64,000 nucleotides of DNA from JAVVHE01 sp038238915 (lineage in GTDB: Bacteria > Pseudomonadota > Alphaproteobacteria > Sphingomonadales > Sphingomonadaceae): assembly GCA_038238915.1 (NCBI GenBank), contig JBBSFH010000015.1:22148-86147 (forward strand), written 5' to 3'. This document shows positions 60,931 through 64,000 of this stretch, piece by piece. The position numbers and the translations under genes are program-made. The notes below the pieces were generated by a model. It saw nothing but the letters and a program-made list of their open reading frames with translations. It made no database searches and was not told the origin of the DNA. Positions within the stretch are counted from its first letter, which is position 1. Each line of letters opens with the position of its first letter.

Positions 60931-61173
60931 CTAAGCGAGACCGAGCGCCGCCTTGTAGGTTTCCAGCAGCGCCTCCTGCTCCTGGCGGGCGGCATTTTCC
61001 ATCGCGCGCAGGCGGATGATCGAGCGCATCGTCTTGGTATCGAAGCCCGTGCCCTTCGCTTCCCCGTAGACCGCCTTGATGTCGGCGGCGACGCCCGCCT
61101 TATCCTCTTCGAGCCGTTCGAGCCGTTCGATGAACAGCCTTAGCTGCTCGGCCGAAACATTATCCTCACCCAC
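60931..61173 (-). CDS. DUF2312 / GapR-like nucleoid-associated protein
   Basis: The 80-residue helical protein LRLFIERLERLEEDKAGVAADIKAVYGEAKGTGFDTKTMRSIIRLRAM... matches GapR, a small alphaproteobacterial protein that encircles overtwisted DNA ahead of replication and transcription. GFDTKTMRSIIRLR is the family core. Confidence 0.85.
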   Translation of the reverse strand: MGEDNVSAEQLRLFIERLERLEEDKAGVAADIKAVYGEAKGTGFDTKTMRSIIRLRAMENAARQEQEALLETYKAALGLA

Positions 61174-61225
61174 GCGATGTCCTTCGATAGCAGGCGCGGG
61201 GCGTAGGGGCGTCGGCGGCGATGCG

Positions 61226-61729
61226 TCAAGCGTCTCCCTGCACCACGGCTTCGGGCGCGGCGCATTTGGCGCGCGCGCGGTGCTTGATCGCAGTGCTCGC
61301 GAACTCCTCAGGCGTCAGCTTGCCCCGATGATCGGCGTCGGCGATATCGAATTTGGCTTCGGCCTTCGCGGCATATTCCTCGAAGCTGAGCTTGCCATCG
61401 CCGTCGGTGTCCAGCTTGGCGAAGGACTTCTTGCGATTTGCGAGATATTCCTCGCGCTCGATCGTGCCATCGCGGTTGTGGTCGTAGCGCGCAAACCGCT
61501 TTTCCTCGGTCGATTTGGCATCGGGCTCATACGCGTCGGGCGCGATGGCGCGCGTGCGGCGGTAGCGCGTGGGCGTGGGTGCGGCTGCCGGGGCCTCGGG
61601 CGCGGTAACGTCGGCGAACGCGCGCGCAGGCGAGGGTGCCTGTACCGCGGCTGCATGATCGGATCGCCACAGCGCGACTCCCACAATGGCGAGCAGCGCC
61701 GAACCCCCCGCCGCGAACCATAACCGCAT
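61226..61729 (-). CDS. Membrane-anchored or secreted EF-hand protein
   Basis: The 167-residue protein has an N-terminal hydrophobic segment (WFAAGGSALLAIVGVALW), a Pro/Ala-rich linker and three EF-hand-like loops: DHNRDGTIEREE, DTDGDGKLSFEE and DADHRGKLTPEE. The first two have good calcium ligands; the third has His-Arg substitutions. The ATG at 61729 is chosen because the longer frame crosses the IS boundary region. Confidence 0.8.
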   Translation of the reverse strand: MRLWFAAGGSALLAIVGVALWRSDHAAAVQAPSPARAFADVTAPEAPAAAPTPTRYRRTRAIAPDAYEPDAKSTEEKRFARYDHNRDGTIEREEYLANRKKSFAKLDTDGDGKLSFEEYAAKAEAKFDIADADHRGKLTPEEFASTAIKHRARAKCAAPEAVVQGDA

Positions 61730-61843
61730 GTGCAACCTCCACCCCTGGTCGTCGATGCGCGCACGATGGGCGGCGAAGCGATCGCTGTCGACACCTATTT
61801 GGCTAAACTGGCGCGTTATTATACTTGACGTACCCGCCAAACA

Positions 61844-61874
61844 GGGGTAGGCGGGCTCCATAAGGAGCTACCCC
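61844..61874 (+). promoter_or_regulatory. RBS-sequestering hairpin before the transposase
   Basis: GGGGTA pairs with TACCCC and, inside, GCTCC pairs with GGAGC, so the ribosome-binding site AAGGAG (61862-61867) is buried in the stem, ending one base before the ATG. Such fold-back structures limit transposase translation from outside transcripts. Confidence 0.7.
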
Positions 61875-62795
61875 ATGTCGTCCGCGCTTTCCGCCCCACA
61901 CTTTCACGATGAAGCCGCCGCCTACGCCTTTGTTGAGGCGCGGGTTTGGCCGGACGGCCCGGTGTGCCCACACTGCGGCGGCGTGGAGCGCATCAGCAAG
62001 ATGGGGGGCAAGTCCACCCGTATCGGCGCGTACAAGTGCTACCAGTGCCGCAAGCCCTTCACCGTGAAGATCGGCACCATCTTTGAGGCTTCGCACGTCG
62101 CGCTGCACCTTTGGCTGCAAGCGATGTATCTTATGTGCGCCAGCAAGAAGGGTATCAGCTCTAACCAGCTCCACCGCACCCTTGGCGTCACCCTCAAAAC
62201 CGCATGGTTTATGTCGCACCGCATCCGGGAAGCGATGCGCTCTGGCGACTTTGCTCCGTTTGGCTCGGGCGGCACTCCGGTAGAGGTGGACGAAGCCTAT
62301 ATCGGTCGCCGCAAGGGTATGCCGGTCAAGTCCGGCGGTAGCCACAAGATGCAAGTTGTGTCGCTGGTAGATCGGGCGACTGGCGCGGTTCGTTCGGTTC
62401 ACACTGCGCGTATGGAGCCGGGCGAGGTGGTCGCCATCGTGCGCGCCAACGTTGCCAAGGAAGCGCGCTTGATGACTGACGAAGCCCGCATGTACCGCAC
62501 CGTTGGTAAGGACTTCGCCAGCCATGAAACCGTGTTCCACGGCATCAATGAGTATGCGCGCGGCGACGTTACCACCAATACCGTTGAAGGGTTCTTTTCG
62601 ATCTTCAAGCGCGGGATGCGTGGTATCTACCAGCACTGCTCCGAAAAGCATCTGCATCGGTATCTTGCTGAGTACGACTTCCGCTACAGCAATCGCGCCG
62701 CCCTTGGGCAGAACGATAGCGCGCGCACCGTGACCGCACTCTTGGGCGTCGCCGGCAAGCGCCTTACTTATCGACGCGCTAACGTCGGAGCCTGA
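61875..62795 (+). CDS. IS1595-family transposase (ISXO2-like)
   Basis: The 306-residue DDE-type transposase has an N-terminal zinc ribbon (CPHCGG...CYQCRKPF) and the ISXO2-like core with the first Asp in VEVDEAYIGRRKG, the second in LMTDEARMY and the later NTVEGFFSIFKRGMRG with the catalytic Asn/His or Glu. The protein is full length with no frameshift, so the element may be active. Confidence 0.92.
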   Translation: MSSALSAPHFHDEAAAYAFVEARVWPDGPVCPHCGGVERISKMGGKSTRIGAYKCYQCRKPFTVKIGTIFEASHVALHLWLQAMYLMCASKKGISSNQLHRTLGVTLKTAWFMSHRIREAMRSGDFAPFGSGGTPVEVDEAYIGRRKGMPVKSGGSHKMQVVSLVDRATGAVRSVHTARMEPGEVVAIVRANVAKEARLMTDEARMYRTVGKDFASHETVFHGINEYARGDVTTNTVEGFFSIFKRGMRGIYQHCSEKHLHRYLAEYDFRYSNRAALGQNDSARTVTALLGVAGKRLTYRRANVGA

Positions 62796-62800
62796 CGGCC

Positions 62801-62971
62801 ATGCCCAAGAAGAAAACGAACATGGATCAAGCGGAGCAAAGCCTGCGCTTCCTGCAAGCCGCTCGCGCGGTGGGGGGCGCTGGCGATGTAAGCCCCACAG
62901 AGGTCGCTAACAGTTTCGATAAACTCTTGCGAACGGCCGCGCCCGAAAGGCGCGGCCCTAGCAAGAGCTAG
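62801..62971 (+). CDS. Small ORF downstream of the transposase
   Basis: The 56-residue protein MPKKKTNMDQAEQSLRFLQA... ends ERRGPSKS and starts five bases after the transposase stop. It is basic at both ends with a helical middle and is probably co-transcribed with the transposase. Similar small accessory frames follow transposases in several IS1595 elements. Too short for a 60-codon cutoff. Confidence 0.6.
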   Translation: MPKKKTNMDQAEQSLRFLQAARAVGGAGDVSPTEVANSFDKLLRTAAPERRGPSKS

Positions 62972-63705
62972 GCTGCTCGGCGCATTATTTCAGGCTCCGC
63001 TGCAGAAAACGGGACAATTTGCGCCCCTAGCTTAAGAAGGGCTAGGTCAGAAGACGTCCAGCGAAGCCGGTCATCGTACACTATAATCTGATCGATCCTA
63101 TCATCTCTAAGCATTCTAACATCCATGTTGGCTACAACTCTGGAGTTTATGGATGATGGGTCGTTTACGACGGGGTCAACAATCAAGCGCCTACTGTCAG
63201 TCAAATATATCACATTTCCAAACTTATGGGTCTTAGTGCTTTCACCCGCGATACTTTCATGTCTAAGATTATCATGAAAGTGTTTTTGCAGAATCTCCAT
63301 CAGCGTTTCTTTAAAGTTTCGACTTACTGCAAACCTGATGTGAGATAGACCCCAATCGGCCACCTCTTTAGACGCATTTGCGACCAGAAGAATTGCTGCG
63401 GGTAGCGCCTTGGCCGAAACGGGCGGCGAGTGAATCGCGCCACCGCTAACCTTGAGACCTTGGTTTGCGACCAACGACCTGAGGCGCTTGTCGCTCCCCC
63501 CCTCCCGACGCCCAGATGCGGCCACCTCGTCCAACGCACCGCCTTCATCCGAAACCACGAATGTATCGCCGCGCCCTCGTACAATAACACTAACACCGCC
63601 GTTCGATGGGTAAAGACATTGAGTGGATACGCGGAAGCCATCTCCCAAATCATAAACCGGAAGGGCGTCGCACATGATCTGCTTAAGGTCGTCTATACTA
63701 ATCAT
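62968..63705 (-). CDS. DUF1828-domain protein
   Basis: The 245-residue protein shows YDLGDGFRVSTQCLYPSNGGVSVIV and GDTFVVSDEGGALDEVAASG, typical of DUF1828, and a C-terminal half with HFHDNLRHESIAGESTKTHKFGNVIYLTDSRRLIVDPVVND and MLRDDRIDQIIVYDDR (DUF1829-like). The role is unknown. It is lower in GC than the chromosome and converges with the IS small ORF (four-base overlap). Confidence 0.72.
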   Translation of the reverse strand: MISIDDLKQIMCDALPVYDLGDGFRVSTQCLYPSNGGVSVIVRGRGDTFVVSDEGGALDEVAASGRREGGSDKRLRSLVANQGLKVSGGAIHSPPVSAKALPAAILLVANASKEVADWGLSHIRFAVSRNFKETLMEILQKHFHDNLRHESIAGESTKTHKFGNVIYLTDSRRLIVDPVVNDPSSINSRVVANMDVRMLRDDRIDQIIVYDDRLRWTSSDLALLKLGAQIVPFSAAEPEIMRRAA

Positions 63706-64000
63706 ATCAGCCTCGTCCGGCCTGGCAGGTTTATCATGGACGATGCTGGAGACGCAACCCCTATTTCGCTACAGAACCATCGGAGTATAGAATCAAAAGA
63801 CCTTGGGGAATCAGGGGGCAAAACTCTTGCTATTGGTAGCGAGTCAGGGGTGGACGCGTGCGTTCCAAATTGCCTATTGTCTGCCCAACTGTGAAAATGT
63901 GGAGCGAAAAAGATACCCACTGGAGTGTGTTGGTCGTACACACCAAGTGGATTAGCGTGGCTTTCGTCGCTAACGTAGTCAATTCGCGAAACGCATTTAG
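63702..64000 (-). CDS. Partial gene upstream of and coupled to DUF1828
   Basis: The open frame runs from beyond the window to a stop at 63702 and overlaps the DUF1828 start as ATGA. The visible part reads RIDYVSDESHANPLGVYDQ, then GIFFAPHFHSWADNRQFG and SFDSILRWFCSEIG. The His/Trp-rich core and the coupling suggest a real protein partner of the DUF1828 product; the family is not recognised with certainty. The N-terminus is outside the window. Confidence 0.6.
   Translation of the reverse strand, partial: KCVSRIDYVSDESHANPLGVYDQHTPVGIFFAPHFHSWADNRQFGTHASTPDSLPIARVLPPDSPRSFDSILRWFCSEIGVASPASSMINLPGRTRLI

Larger units (their letters stand above)
61800..62971 (+). mobile_element. IS1595-family insertion sequence (ends not resolved)
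   Basis: The element comprises the transposase and a small downstream gene. The left end is probably near 61800, where sequence changes after the EF-hand promoter; a candidate inner left-end sequence is GGCTAAACTGGCGCG. The inverted partner of that sequence was not found before the window ends, so the element may extend past 64000 and include the following genes as passengers. Confidence 0.6.

Overview
The window is a GC-rich chromosomal segment from an alphaproteobacterium. It looks most like a member of the Sphingomonadales (Sphingomonas or a close relative). This is inferred from protein style and gene content: FtsY, DapF, UvrB, MoaA, GyrB and a GapR-type DUF2312 protein of alphaproteobacterial type, a sphingomonad-style gene-transfer-agent (GTA) cluster with a fused DUF2460 protein, and PEP-CTERM-tagged secreted proteins. 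No rRNA operon, CRISPR array or replication origin is visible. Three tRNA genes are present: Asn(GTT), Gln(CTG) and Asp(GTC).

Layout. Positions 1-13.3 kb are mostly housekeeping: ftsY, ispZ, dapF, uvrB, tRNA-Asn, an ATP-grasp/alpha-toroid gene pair, rnd, an orphan ccmA with an apparent CTG start, two tandem SGNH/PEP-CTERM hydrolases, tRNA-Gln, ppx/gppA and rlmE. From 13.3 to 18.2 kb there is a large membrane protein of unknown function, then a zinc module (a Zur-like Fur-family regulator, a candidate Zur box and a TonB-dependent receptor), flanked by two gene remnants (GST-like and VOC-like). From 18.2 to 25.8 kb lie a DUF3617 protein, nadK-moaA, a GGDEF/EAL protein with a degenerate GGDEF motif, pyk, and an OmpA-type porin with 26 consecutive prolines.

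Positions 25.9-40.9 kb hold a 15-kb GTA/prophage-like cluster read entirely on the minus strand: small and large terminase, portal, DUF6127, prohead protease, HK97 capsid, fibre-type proteins, head-tail connectors, DUF3168, a TIM-barrel/DUF2460 protein, DUF2163, an NlpC/P60 peptidase, a host-specificity protein and DUF2793. It has no integrase, repressor, replication or lysis gene. The portal gene and the TIM-barrel/DUF2460 gene each carry an apparent one-base deletion, and the head-tail connector gene carries an in-frame TAG. No tail-tube or full tape-measure gene was found, so the element looks decayed.

From 41.1 to 45.0 kb there is a TelA/XpaC-like pair, a lipoprotein and a small ORF. Positions 45.0-50.9 kb hold gyrB-recF, a GT4 glycosyltransferase and nadD-rsfS. 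At 50.9-51.8 kb is a two-gene cassette encoding a TIR/nucleoside-deoxyribosyltransferase-like protein of unknown function. Positions 51.8-61.7 kb hold transporters (DAACS, AI-2E/PerM, BASS), manA, tRNA-Asp, a dipeptide epimerase, a PhoA-type phosphatase, gapR and an EF-hand protein. The last 2.2 kb is an IS1595-family insertion whose transposase ribosome-binding site sits inside a hairpin. It is followed by lower-GC genes on the other strand (DUF1828 and a partial partner gene) that may be passengers.

Working relations read from the sequence: several genes are joined by four-base NTGA stop/start overlaps (ATP-grasp pair, hydrolase-ccmA, moaA-nadK, nadD-rsfS, the DUF101-residue protein-BASS pair, and most GTA genes), which implies operon transcription and translational coupling. 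All functional statements come from motif recognition by eye; no database search was run.
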